The translations under genes and the position numbers were made by a program. From NCBI GenBank assembly GCA_025370055.1, contig CP073041.1, positions 1,674,001 to 1,738,000 on the forward strand: a stretch of DNA of 64,000 nucleotides, read 5' to 3'. Below are positions 8,590 to 17,707 of this stretch, piece by piece. Source of the DNA: Woronichinia naegeliana WA131 (GTDB lineage: Bacteria > Cyanobacteriota > Cyanobacteriia > Cyanobacteriales > Microcystaceae). Below the pieces are notes generated by a model. The model saw nothing but the letters and a program-made list of their open reading frames with translations. It searched no databases and had not been told where the DNA came from. The first letter of the stretch is position 1. Each line of letters starts with the position of its first letter.

Positions 8590-11500
8590 CTAGACAATGG
8601 TAACCGTATTCGTTGCGCTGATACTGTAGCCAGAGAGTTGAACGATAGAGTCAGTTGCTGCATTGAAAGCATTCAATGAATCATTGAAAACAAGGAAGGT
8701 TCCGCTTTGACCAGTTACGGTAAACGCTCGAGCCGTATTGGCTACAAGTGGCAAAGCACCGATATTTGCAGCAGATAAACTACCAATATTACCAATAGAA
8801 GCGTTGAGTGTTGTAGGAGAGACAATAGACGACGGAGCATCTATTTGTTCACCGATTGTGTAGTCAGAAATGACATCATAGCCAGCAAGCAGGGAATCAG
8901 CGAGGCTAGTAAATACAAACTTGTCTGTCCCTGTGCCACCCGTTAGGGTATCTTTACCAGCTCCACCAATGAGAGTATCGTTGCCTGCCCCGCCATTGAG
9001 AGTATCGTTGCCTGCCCCGCCATTAAGGGTGTTATTGGCTGTATTGCCTGTGAGGATGTTATTGCCAGCATTGCCTGTGCCATTGATGACACTAGAGCCA
9101 GTGAGAGTTAAATTTTCAACATTAGCGGGTAGGGTCGTGGTAGTCGAAGCGGAAAGAGTATCAGTAATGGTGGTTGTTACCGTTGCTGTTCCCCCTAAGA
9201 TTGCATTAGTAGGACTCGTTAATTTAAGCGTAAAGGTTTCATTGGCTTCATTAACGGAATCATTGAGAATGAGAATGGGAATGGAAATAGTTTGACTGGT
9301 GACACCAGGGGTAAAGGCGAGGGTTCCTGTCGTAGCAGTATAGTCTGAGCCAGCTAAAGCGGTTCCATTGGCGGTACTGTACTGAACAGTAATGGTTTGT
9401 GGGCTACTGCCAGATAAGCTAACGGTATAACTCGGGTTTTGGGGACTGGTTAAGCCCTCGACAACGGTTTGACCATTAGGACTCAGATTAATACTGGGTA
9501 AGTCATCGTTGGTGATGGTTCCTGTAACTGCTGTAGTTGTGCCGATGGTATAGCCTGTTCCTGTGGCTAAGGTTAAAGCGACGGTTTCGTTGTTTTCAAA
9601 GAGGGTATCAGCAGTGGGATCGATGGTGAGGGTGGCTGTGGCTGAGTTAGCGGCAAAGGTGATCGTTTTTCCAGTACCAGGAGTTGCGCCAGTGTAGTCG
9701 GTCGCATCGGCTGTGCCTGTGATGCCATAGTTGACGGTTAGGGTAGAAGTGGTGGGGCCAGTACGGGTGAAGGTATAGACCAGATTGGTTGTGCCATCTT
9801 CGGTAACACTAGCAGGAGCGACAGCTAGGGTAATAGAGGGTAGATCATCGTTGGTAATAGTTCCCGTGACAGCCGCAGTGGTTCCAATGGTGTAGCCTGT
9901 TCCTGTTGCTAGGGTTAAAGCGACGGTTTCATTGCTTTCAATGGTGGTATCAGCAGTAGGATCAATTTTTAAAATTGCTGTTGCTGAACCTGCGGCAAAG
10001 AAAATACTGCCAAGAGTGCTAGTAAAACTGGTTGCACCGCTTTGAACGTAATCATTACCTAAAGTTGCTGTACCACCAACACCAAAGTTTACAGTTAAAG
10101 TATTGGTAATGTTTCCTGTACGAGTGAAAGTGTAAACTAAGTTAGTAGTTCCATCTTCAGTGACACTAGCGGGAGAAACGTTAAAGGTGATTAGGGGAGT
10201 TTGCTCTGCTACGGGAACTAGAATATCGGCAAAGGTAGCGGCCGCACCAGCAATAAAACCCTCATGTCCTGTGACAGCAAAGTCAAAAGCTGCACCTTTC
10301 AACTGTGCACCAGTAAGCCCTGCATTAGCCGCAGCTATAAGAGCAGTATTAGCTAAATCGATCGGTAACGTGTTCAAAGAGGCATATTGACTGGGGAATG
10401 AGTAGTTAGCGAAGGTGGGTGTACCAAAGAAAGATTCTCCCTGGGTAATACGCCAACTGTTAGCATAAGTTGTATGTATTTCCGCAGCAGTGGGACTAGC
10501 ACTTAATTGAGTACCATTGCGTAAGGCGAAGTCGTTAGAAAGATCGCCGTCTGCATTGCCTAAAAGCCCCCGTAAAAAAGTAGCTCGGTAATCTGCTGGA
10601 TCAACATAAATGTTGATATGATCCCCATTGTCATTGGCTGTTACTCGATCATCGTCTGAAGTATTGAGATTTCCATCTGGGCCTGCCCATATAAAGGTAT
10701 AAGTATTACCCTGACGTTCGATTTTGCCCGTATTTAAAATCTGACTTTGACCACTAGCTAAAGTAAGGCTAGTGCCATCAATTGTAATTTTTTGATTACT
10801 CGCACGATCTATATCAAAAACCACATTGTAACCATCAATGTTAGTGGCAAAAGCTGTGTTGATAGAAACATCCCCCCATGTTGATGCAGTGTAGGGTTCT
10901 TGGCGTGTTTGAATTTGCCAATCATCTACAGTTGATTCAACGAGAATGAATTCTCCAACTGCCTGAAAATCATAGCTAGTGGCATAGGCACCAGAGAGAG
11001 GGGAGTCAAAAGTATTCAAATGTACGTCACCCCAGCCGTGTCCTTGACCAATTTGAGGTATAGAAGTGAAAAAGATCGAAAAATCTTGAGCAGTATAACT
11101 AGGGTTTAAAGTACCTCCCACATACACCATATAGTCACCCGGCCCAATTCCTCCGGCGTTGGCGTTAAAAACAACTTGTTCTATATTGTCTCGGTGATTT
11201 GCAGTAGTGTTGACTGCTGGTAACGAAGGATTAGTAGGATCGAGTGTCCAGGGACGATAGATAGTGCCATTAGAACCCTGTAAATAGAGGTCTAGGTCAT
11301 TAACTAACACCGAAGTAGGATTATCAAGGGTTCTTACGGGTACAGTCACAGGGGCTGGATCTGTCCAAATTAGGGTTACTTTAATGTTGGTGCCATTGGA
11401 ATTGACCTTACCTAAATTCATCGGACTACCGACAAAAGTATCTTCTGCCAATAAAGAGCGATTGGTTGTATAAGGATTCTTTAAATCATTTAGGAAAGTG

Positions 11501-13395
11501 GCCGCACTTTGACCATTGAGAAGCCCCCAACCAAAGGTATAATCGGGTCCGACATTGCCTAAATCAGTAGCCGTGTGGATAGCTAGTCCTTTCATGGTGG
11601 CACTGGACGGTTTGGCAATATTTATAAATCGGGGTTTGGTGGATGTATTAGTGATATTAGGAACGTTTTCATACTCAGGATCATTCAAAGCATCTATATT
11701 CTTATGATGCTGATACAACAGAGCCATTGTTCCCGTCACATTTGGGGTAGCCATTGATGTGCCACTATAAGTAGCATAGTTAGTACTGCCTGTGCCGATA
11801 GATGAATAAAGGCTATCTCCATTAGCAACAAGATCGACCTTAACTCGTCCATCATCTGTCATTCCCCAGCTAGAGAAAGGTAACATTGTTCCGCCAGTGG
11901 CGATCGTAGTGGGATTCAACCAAGTTGTGTCACTAATAGCACCAACAACTAGAGAGTTTTTCGCAGTCTGGACTTCAGGTAAGGAATCGAAACCTGTACC
12001 TGCATTACCATCTTGTGGCGGTGCAGCTGGACCACCGAGAGTAGGATCGATCAAGTAATAACCAGGTGTCCCTCCACCAGGTGGAGCGGATAAGTAGGCA
12101 AAGTATTTTGTCCCATTAGCACCAGTAAAATTATCATCACGATCATTACCAGCAGCCCACACACTCAGCAAAGCTTTATTGTTATAAAGAACGCTGTCCA
12201 GTGCCTGAGTTTGATTGCTATAACGGCCAAAATCTGGGTCTTCAGTAAATAGTGAACGATTATCTGTCCAAAAATCAGTGGGAATGCCACCTACTGAAAC
12301 GAAACCACTCCACCCAGTCTGAAAACCATAAGAATGATTAGAAAGTTGGATCAAATTTGCATCGGCGTTTAACTCGGTGAAGTCGTTAGTCCAATCACGA
12401 GAACGAATGGAAACTAGATTTGCCATCCCTTTAGCAGCTCCTTGAATCCCAGTTGCGCCTATAGTTCCAGCTACATGGGTAGAGTGATTAGATGTAGCAC
12501 CTGAATCAACGACTGCAACGCGACCAGTTAACTCTTGGTGTGTACTGAGGACTGGGCCTTCATCCCACACTCCAACTGTAATACCAGCACCTGTTAAAGA
12601 ACCAAACGTAATTCCCCCAAGTATATTTGCTCGAGTGGTAATAGCAGCATTGGCATTAAAAGGAACATTAATTTTTAATTGAGACGGATCTAGTCCTGTA
12701 GCAATTAGCGTTAAACCTGGTGCTACTTGCACTGGAGTTGTTAATACCTTTAAGCCCAGACTTGTTAAATCTACGGCAAGACCCCCGTTAAAGTTTCCCA
12801 CCGATACTGAAGCTGGATTACTCCCGACGGCTAAAGTGGCAACATTGTCAAGGGCTTGCTCGATCGCCACGTCTTGGCCATCAATCGTCACCGTCGCCCA
12901 ATCATTCTCAGCTTTCAAAGCCTGCAAAGTAACCGCATCGATACTGTTTCCTCGTACAAGACGTGAAAAAATATCGCCCTCGTCGCCCGCACTATCGATC
13001 GCACCATTAAAATGAAAATCCAGATAATGCCCGATTTCCTCAAGCAGAACCGCATTTAGTTGGCCAGGATCGCCCTTAACCAAACTCTCCGTCAGGTAAA
13101 TCTTACCCGTTTGGGCCGAAAATGCCCCCAACGCCCCCGCCAAATCCTGATCAGACCGCACCTCAAACTGCGGTAAACTCGCCAACGCCGCCTGAAAAGC
13201 CGACGATGAAATAGACTTACCAAAAACCAACTCAAACTGCTCCGCAAATAACGGATCAGCCGCAAACCCATTTAAAACATCCAAAACGCTAGTAATAGCC
13301 GACTGCAACTGTAACGCATAAACAGAATTGAGAAGCACCGTAAAACCTACCCATTGATAACAATAGTGAGAGTAAAAAGCAGCTAAAAACAGCAA
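8590..13395 (-). CDS. Secreted RTX-type subtilisin-like protease with VWD and Calx-beta domains
   Basis: About 1601 residues from an upstream ATG; a GTG at 13338 (1582 aa) may be the true start, because the first 19 residues look non-coding. Residues ~85-135 form a cyanobacterial N-terminal module with a metalloprotease-like LLEEIGHYLD. The S8 peptidase follows with Asp278 (GVWDEG), His307 (HSTHVAGT), Asn417 (WAAGND) and Ser547 (GTSMATP). A jelly-roll P-type region (~680-770) precedes a VWD-like domain (~775-960). Three Calx-beta repeats lie at ~1080-1410, RTX calcium repeats (GGAGNDTL) at ~1440-1475, and an FTSLADSLL tail last. The domain order suggests type I secretion and calcium-dependent folding. 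No transporter gene lies nearby. Confidence 0.88.
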   Translation of the reverse strand: MLFLAAFYSHYCYQWVGFTVLLNSVYALQLQSAITSVLDVLNGFAADPLFAEQFELVFGKSISSSAFQAALASLPQFEVRSDQDLAGALGAFSAQTGKIYLTESLVKGDPGQLNAVLLEEIGHYLDFHFNGAIDSAGDEGDIFSRLVRGNSIDAVTLQALKAENDWATVTIDGQDVAIEQALDNVATLAVGSNPASVSVGNFNGGLAVDLTSLGLKVLTTPVQVAPGLTLIATGLDPSQLKINVPFNANAAITTRANILGGITFGSLTGAGITVGVWDEGPVLSTHQELTGRVAVVDSGATSNHSTHVAGTIGATGIQGAAKGMANLVSIRSRDWTNDFTELNADANLIQLSNHSYGFQTGWSGFVSVGGIPTDFWTDNRSLFTEDPDFGRYSNQTQALDSVLYNNKALLSVWAAGNDRDDNFTGANGTKYFAYLSAPPGGGTPGYYLIDPTLGGPAAPPQDGNAGTGFDSLPEVQTAKNSLVVGAISDTTWLNPTTIATGGTMLPFSSWGMTDDGRVKVDLVANGDSLYSSIGTGSTNYATYSGTSMATPNVTGTMALLYQHHKNIDALNDPEYENVPNITNTSTKPRFINIAKPSSATMKGLAIHTATDLGNVGPDYTFGWGLLNGQSAATFLNDLKNPYTTNRSLLAEDTFVGSPMNLGKVNSNGTNIKVTLIWTDPAPVTVPVRTLDNPTSVLVNDLDLYLQGSNGTIYRPWTLDPTNPSLPAVNTTANHRDNIEQVVFNANAGGIGPGDYMVYVGGTLNPSYTAQDFSIFFTSIPQIGQGHGWGDVHLNTFDSPLSGAYATSYDFQAVGEFILVESTVDDWQIQTRQEPYTASTWGDVSINTAFATNIDGYNVVFDIDRASNQKITIDGTSLTLASGQSQILNTGKIERQGNTYTFIWAGPDGNLNTSDDDRVTANDNGDHINIYVDPADYRATFLRGLLGNADGDLSNDFALRNGTQLSASPTAAEIHTTYANSWRITQGESFFGTPTFANYSFPSQYASLNTLPIDLANTALIAAANAGLTGAQLKGAAFDFAVTGHEGFIAGAAATFADILVPVAEQTPLITFNVSPASVTEDGTTNLVYTFTRTGNITNTLTVNFGVGGTATLGNDYVQSGATSFTSTLGSIFFAAGSATAILKIDPTADTTIESNETVALTLATGTGYTIGTTAAVTGTITNDDLPSITLAVAPASVTEDGTTNLVYTFTRTGPTTSTLTVNYGITGTADATDYTGATPGTGKTITFAANSATATLTIDPTADTLFENNETVALTLATGTGYTIGTTTAVTGTITNDDLPSINLSPNGQTVVEGLTSPQNPSYTVSLSGSSPQTITVQYSTANGTALAGSDYTATTGTLAFTPGVTSQTISIPILILNDSVNEANETFTLKLTSPTNAILGGTATVTTTITDTLSASTTTTLPANVENLTLTGSSVINGTGNAGNNILTGNTANNTLNGGAGNDTLNGGAGNDTLIGGAGKDTLTGGTGTDKFVFTSLADSLLAGYDVISDYTIGEQIDAPSSIVSPTTLNASIGNIGSLSAANIGALPLVANTARAFTVTGQSGTFLVFNDSLNAFNAATDSIVQLSGYSISATNTVTIV

Positions 13396-13475
13396 AGATC
13401 AATTAAGCTTCAGCCATCTCAAGCAACAAAATAAAACTTGATCACAAGTTATACTAACTTTTCAAAAAGAGCAAG

Positions 13476-13505
13476 TAGGCAAACATAGGCAAAAGTAGGC
13501 AATAT
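13476..13505. promoter_or_regulatory. Three phased TAGGCAA repeats upstream of the protease
   Basis: TAGGCAAACA, TAGGCAAAAG and TAGGCAATAT follow each other at exactly 10-bp spacing, 80-140 bases upstream of the protease start. Helically phased direct repeats are typical of a regulator binding site. The factor is unknown and this is inference. Confidence 0.35.
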
Positions 13506-13605
13506 TGTTAAGAAAAGTAAAGAATGTTTAAAATAATCTAGAAAGCTTATCCAGTAAGCCTTACAAGCTACCTAAGTCCCCTTTCTCACTCAAGTAGTTT
13601 ACTTA

Positions 13606-15203
13606 CTGGACAGTGGGAAGTTCTCGAGGCGTGTAAGTGGAGAAAAGAAAATCGGACATCCGATACAAAAGAGTGCCGTTATGTCCGAAACTGGCTGATA
13701 TAAGAAAATCGATAGCCAGTGCTATCTATCAATTATGCAACTATGTCAGCGACTAGAGCAAATCCTCAATAATCTCCGTCCAGCCTTTAGCCGAGAAGCA
13801 ACGTTCCAATGGTTTATCCTGTTAGTCTGGGGAGTAGTGCTCAACAGCCAACCCAGCGCAATAACTAGCTATGTCAATGCCATTGGCTGAACAGAGAGCT
13901 ACTACAATCAGGCTCTACATTGGTTTGATTCCAAGGCGTTTAGGGTCGAAGGACTAACTTTACAATGGTCAAAGTGGCTAAGTCAGCATGAAAGTCTATA
14001 CAGAATTAAAGGGAAACGGGTGTATGTGGGTGATGGCATCAAAGTGGGGAAAGAAGGACGCAAGATGCCAGGTGTAAAACGACTACACCAAGAATCGGAA
14101 GATGTGTCCAAGCCAGAGTGGATAAGGGGTCATTACTTCAATGCCTTGAGTATTTTGGTGGGAGTAGGGAAAGCCTGCTTTGCCTTGCCCTTAGTGTTGC
14201 GGCTAGACGATGGCATCAAGTCCAAAGCAACCGAGAAGGGGGAGGGAAAAGGCAAAAAAAAGGTGAAGACGAGCCTGGTGACAAAAATGGCTGACCTTTG
14301 TGTTACTTACGCAGAGGCAGGGAGTTATGTAATTTTGGATGCTTATTTTGCTTGCGAACCAGTGCTCAAAAGTTTTCGCCAGAACGCCTTGCATCTAATC
14401 ACAAGAGTGCGTTGCTCCACCGTCGCCTATGCCCCCTTTTGTTCCGTGCCGACGCTGACGGGGAGAGGACGACCACGGATTTGGGGGAGTTCGATAAAAC
14501 TAGAAAAGCTGTTCGCTCTGGCGGCGGACTTTCCGACAGCTAAAGTCTGGCTCTATGGTCAACAAGTCACGGTTTCTTATCAGTGCTTTGAGTTCCACTG
14601 GGATAGTCCCCATCAGCTCGTCAAGTTTGTTCTGACCCAATTGCCTAACGGACGACGACTGATTCTGCTTTCTACTGATCTCTGTTTGACTGGACCTGAG
14701 ATTATTGCCGCTTACGGTCTCCGATTTAAGATTGAAGTCACTTTTCGTCAATTAGTCCATCTTTTGGGCAGCTTTGCCTATCGTTTTTGGCTTAAGAGTC
14801 TTCCTACTTTACCTACCTGGCCCAGCAATCTTATCCTCAGTGACTATCCACAAGCTGTTCAGACTCAGATTTTAAACAAGGTAGAAGCCTTTGAGCGTTT
14901 TGTTAACCTTAATGCCATTGCTTTAGGGCTACTTCAAATTCTCGCCTTAGAGTTACCCCAGGGGATTTGGGCTAATTTTCCTCGATGGTTTCGGACATTA
15001 CCATCCCATGGCTACCCTAGTGAACGGATTGCTCAACTAGCCCTTCAACATCAAGCCCAAATGATTTTTCCTCAAAGTCCACCCAGTCTGCTTTTGCCTA
15101 AATTCCTTACCGCTAAACTTGCCTCTTCCCCAAGCCCTGATATGCTTACTTTCGTCGCATAGTCATTACCTTATCTGGCATCCATAAACTTCCCACTGTC
15201 CAG
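13606..15203 (+). mobile_element. IS with ~475-aa IS4-like transposase, copy 1 (nonsense-bearing)
   Basis: 1598 bp with terminal repeats CTGGACAGTGGGAAGTT. TTTACTTA flanks both sides. Copies lie at 27168-28763 (intact), 44430-45246 (truncated) and 52085-53368 (truncated, with MITEs inserted). Confidence 0.85.
13735..15162 (+). pseudogene. IS4-like transposase with in-frame TGA
   Basis: Homologous over its length to the intact 475-aa protein at 27295-28722. TGA at 13888-13890 replaces the TTA (Leu) codon found there, leaving a downstream ATG product of 380 aa. The DDE-type segments remain: VYVGDGIKVGKEGRK, YVILDAYFA, and a Y-x2-R-x3-E block (YGLRFKIEVTF) near the C-terminus. The family assignment is tentative (IS4/IS701 superfamily). 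Confidence 0.8.
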
Positions 15204-15534
15204 TTTACTTACATTATGTTACTCAAGCCTTTACTGACAAAGGATTGCCCAAAAAAAGTCAGAGGGGTGATAGAAAAAATACGGGAAATGGGTACACCTT
15301 GGAGCATTGGTACTATAAAAAAATACGGAAAATGGATATACTTTGGAGTATCGGTACTTAAGAGCGGTTTTGTTCCGACCAAAATAGACAGAACTTTCTG
15401 TTATCTTGTTGTTGGCAGTATTACTTTCGATAAAAGTGCTAACATTTTTTGCTAAAAAATAAGTTTACATTATTTATTTAAAATTTCAAAATCTCAAAAA
15501 TAGTATCAACAAACTTTAATAAACCTTGTAAAAA
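15204..15534. other. Intergenic region with a degenerate tandem duplication
   Basis: A unit of about 45 bp (AATACGGGAAATGGGTACAC, then TTGGAGCATTGGTACT) is repeated with changes between about 15276 and 15362. An open frame over it (15216-15455) has no coding character. AT-rich DNA follows up to the HTH gene. Confidence 0.45.
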
Positions 15535-15552
15535 TTGCAAAAAAAATTAGTC

Positions 15553-16032
15553 ATGAATAATCAGCAAATTATCAACCATTTAGATCAAATAACCTACAAA
15601 AAAACGGGTAAGCACTTTAACGATTTGCAATTTACGATTCTTGAAGGTGTATTGAATGGTGACAAGTATTCTGATATTGCGAAAAGAGCGAATTGCACCA
15701 AAGGAAATATAAACGATAAGGCCTCTGAGCTTTGGCAACTGCTGACAAAAACATTCGGTGAAAGAATTAATAAAACTAATTTAAAAACTACTATCCAGCG
15801 ACACATGGAAAAAAGCAATCTTTGTCATTCCATTCTGATGGATGAAGATATAGTGGCCATCATTGAAAAAACGATTGAATCCGTACAAATGCGCACCAAA
15901 CTCTCAATCGGTTCTCGACTACAGCAAGTGGGACTAAGCGGTGAACAAATTGCCAGAGTTCTTGATCTACCGTTAAAATCGCTCTTGGGATTTTTGAACA
16001 ACCTAGAGAATCTAGATGATCTTCCTGATTGA
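15553..16032 (+). CDS. Stand-alone vMAP-type N-terminal HTH protein
   Basis: About 159 residues from the ATG at 15553 (TTG at 15535 is an alternative). The first ~95 residues (FNDLQFTILEGVLNGDKYSDIAK to LWQLLTKTFGERINKTNLK) match the helix-turn-helix domain that opens many cyanobacterial vWA-MoxR-associated or NB-ARC/WD40 signalling proteins. Here no NTPase, protease or WD40 part follows. The C-terminal part (GLSGEQIARVLDLPLKSL) looks like a second short helical motif. It may be a transcription regulator or an adaptor left after loss of the effector part. Confidence 0.6.
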   Translation: MNNQQIINHLDQITYKKTGKHFNDLQFTILEGVLNGDKYSDIAKRANCTKGNINDKASELWQLLTKTFGERINKTNLKTTIQRHMEKSNLCHSILMDEDIVAIIEKTIESVQMRTKLSIGSRLQQVGLSGEQIARVLDLPLKSLLGFLNNLENLDDLPD

Positions 16033-16147
16033 CCCATCTTAAGATTGCCTTAAATTGTTGCCTCAGCTACAAACGATCGCGTCAATTGCCTTGATCGTGA
16101 TAACAATATCCAAAACCGCCCTAGCTTAGATTTGAGGATAGTCAACC

Positions 16148-17581
16148 ATGCCCCTGGATCACTACAACCCCGAATCGTTTTATGATGAACTTTTTCTGGC
16201 CTCAGGACAGCCTCGCCCCCATGCCGCTTCCCTGATTGAATGGATGCAGCAACTACCAGAACGGGTACTACAGCAACACCATGAAACGGCTCAGTTAGCT
16301 CTCTTTAACCTCGGTGTCACCTTTCGGGTTTACAGTGACCAGCAAGGGGTGGAACGGATATTTCCTTTTGACATTATCCCCCGTATTATCGATGCCAGCG
16401 AGTGGCAGTGGCTAGAAACGGCACTTAAGCAACGGATTAGAGCCTTAAATCATTTTCTCAACGATATTTACGGCCAACAACAAATTATTCAGGATGGTAA
16501 AATTCCCATCGATATTATTGAGTCTGCCAGTGGTTTCCTCAAACCTTGCATGGGGATTCAGCCGCCTGCTGGCGTTTGGTGTCATATCACGGGAACCGAT
16601 CTCGTTAGAGATAAAGATGGCCGCTGGTTTGTCCTAGAAGATAATTTGCGGGTTCCCTCTGGTATTTCCTACGTTCTGGAAAATCGGCGGGTGATGAAAA
16701 GCACCTTCCCTGAAATCTTTCAGACCATGGCCATTCAGCCGGTTGATGATTATCCCAGTCATTTACTGGAAACGTTACTGAATCTGGCTCCTCCCCAATT
16801 ACCCAATCCCACGGTAGTGGTTTTAACGCCAGGCATTTATAACTCGGCCTATTTTGAGCATTCCTTTTTAGCACAACAGATGGGTGTGGAATTGGTGGAA
16901 GGTAGAGATCTGTTGGTGGAGGATGGTTATTTAAAAATGCGAACAACAAAGGGACTGCAACGAGTGGATGTGGTCTATCGTCGCCTAGATGATGATTTTC
17001 TCGATCCCCAGGTGTTTCGTCCCGATTCTTTTCTCGGCGTGCCAGGTTTAATGGAGGTTTATCGACAAGGGAAAGTGGCCCTCGCCAACGCACCTGGTAC
17101 GGGAGTTGCCGATGATAAGGTCATCTATGCCTATGTACCAGAGATGATTCGTTACTATTTGGACGAGGAACCGTTACTGGCTAATGTGCCGACCTATCTT
17201 TGTTGGCGAGAGCAGGATCGTCAATATGTACTAGAGCATCTTTCCGAATTGGTGGTAAAAGCGGCTAATGAAGCGGGAGGATACGGAATGTTGATGGGGC
17301 CGTCTTCTACCCCGGCAGAGCGATCGCAATTTGCAGATAAAATTCGCAGCAATCCCCGCAACTATATTGCCCAACCAGTGTTAAGTTTATCCCGTGTTCC
17401 CACCTTAGTCGATGGCGCGATCGAAGGTCGTCATGTGGATCTACGCCCCTACGTTCTTAATCGAGGGAATGAAATTTATGTGCATCCAGGGGGATTAACC
17501 CGCGTGGCTTTACGCAAAGGTTCTTTGGTAGTTAATTCATCCCAGGGAGGCGGCAGTAAGGATACCTGGGTTTTAAGTTAA
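16148..17581 (+). CDS. Circularly permuted ATP-grasp type 2 protein
   Basis: 477 residues, full family length. Landmarks are FDIIPRIIDASEWQWLE (N-terminal), VRDKDGRWFVLEDNLRVPSG (metal/ATP-binding acidic loop), YRRLDDDFLDPQVF, VALANAPGTGVADDK and GGYGMLMGP near the C-terminus. This family is a predicted peptide or amine ligase and is nearly always linked to an alpha-E protein, as here (about 125 bp downstream). The substrate is not known. Confidence 0.9.
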   Translation: MPLDHYNPESFYDELFLASGQPRPHAASLIEWMQQLPERVLQQHHETAQLALFNLGVTFRVYSDQQGVERIFPFDIIPRIIDASEWQWLETALKQRIRALNHFLNDIYGQQQIIQDGKIPIDIIESASGFLKPCMGIQPPAGVWCHITGTDLVRDKDGRWFVLEDNLRVPSGISYVLENRRVMKSTFPEIFQTMAIQPVDDYPSHLLETLLNLAPPQLPNPTVVVLTPGIYNSAYFEHSFLAQQMGVELVEGRDLLVEDGYLKMRTTKGLQRVDVVYRRLDDDFLDPQVFRPDSFLGVPGLMEVYRQGKVALANAPGTGVADDKVIYAYVPEMIRYYLDEEPLLANVPTYLCWREQDRQYVLEHLSELVVKAANEAGGYGMLMGPSSTPAERSQFADKIRSNPRNYIAQPVLSLSRVPTLVDGAIEGRHVDLRPYVLNRGNEIYVHPGGLTRVALRKGSLVVNSSQGGGSKDTWVLS

Positions 17582-17650
17582 TCTGAGTAAACTATGCTTA
17601 AATCGCTCGGTTCTCTGGGAATTGGGGTGATAAATTTATCTTATATCGTT

Positions 17651-17672
17651 CAAGGGCGAACGCCATTCGCCC
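17651..17672. repeat. Short palindromic repeat GGGCGAA-TTCGCCC
   Basis: GGGCGAAcgccaTTCGCCC, a small palindrome seen in several cyanobacterial genomes, lies between the ATP-grasp and alpha-E genes. It makes the upstream in-frame extension of the alpha-E gene unlikely to be coding. Confidence 0.6.
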
Positions 17673-17707
17673 CTACACAAGGTTTTCAAACCAAACAACA
17701 AACTACT

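Noticed and set aside
8921-9295. 124-aa Pro/Val-rich frame opposite the protease
   Set aside because: Shadow of the RTX and Calx-beta repeats.
15216-15455. 79-aa open frame after the first 475-aa IS copy
   Set aside because: Runs through a degenerate tandem duplication and has no coding character.
16605-17093. 162-aa frame opposite the ATP-grasp gene
   Set aside because: No ribosome site or motif; the sense gene is strongly supported.
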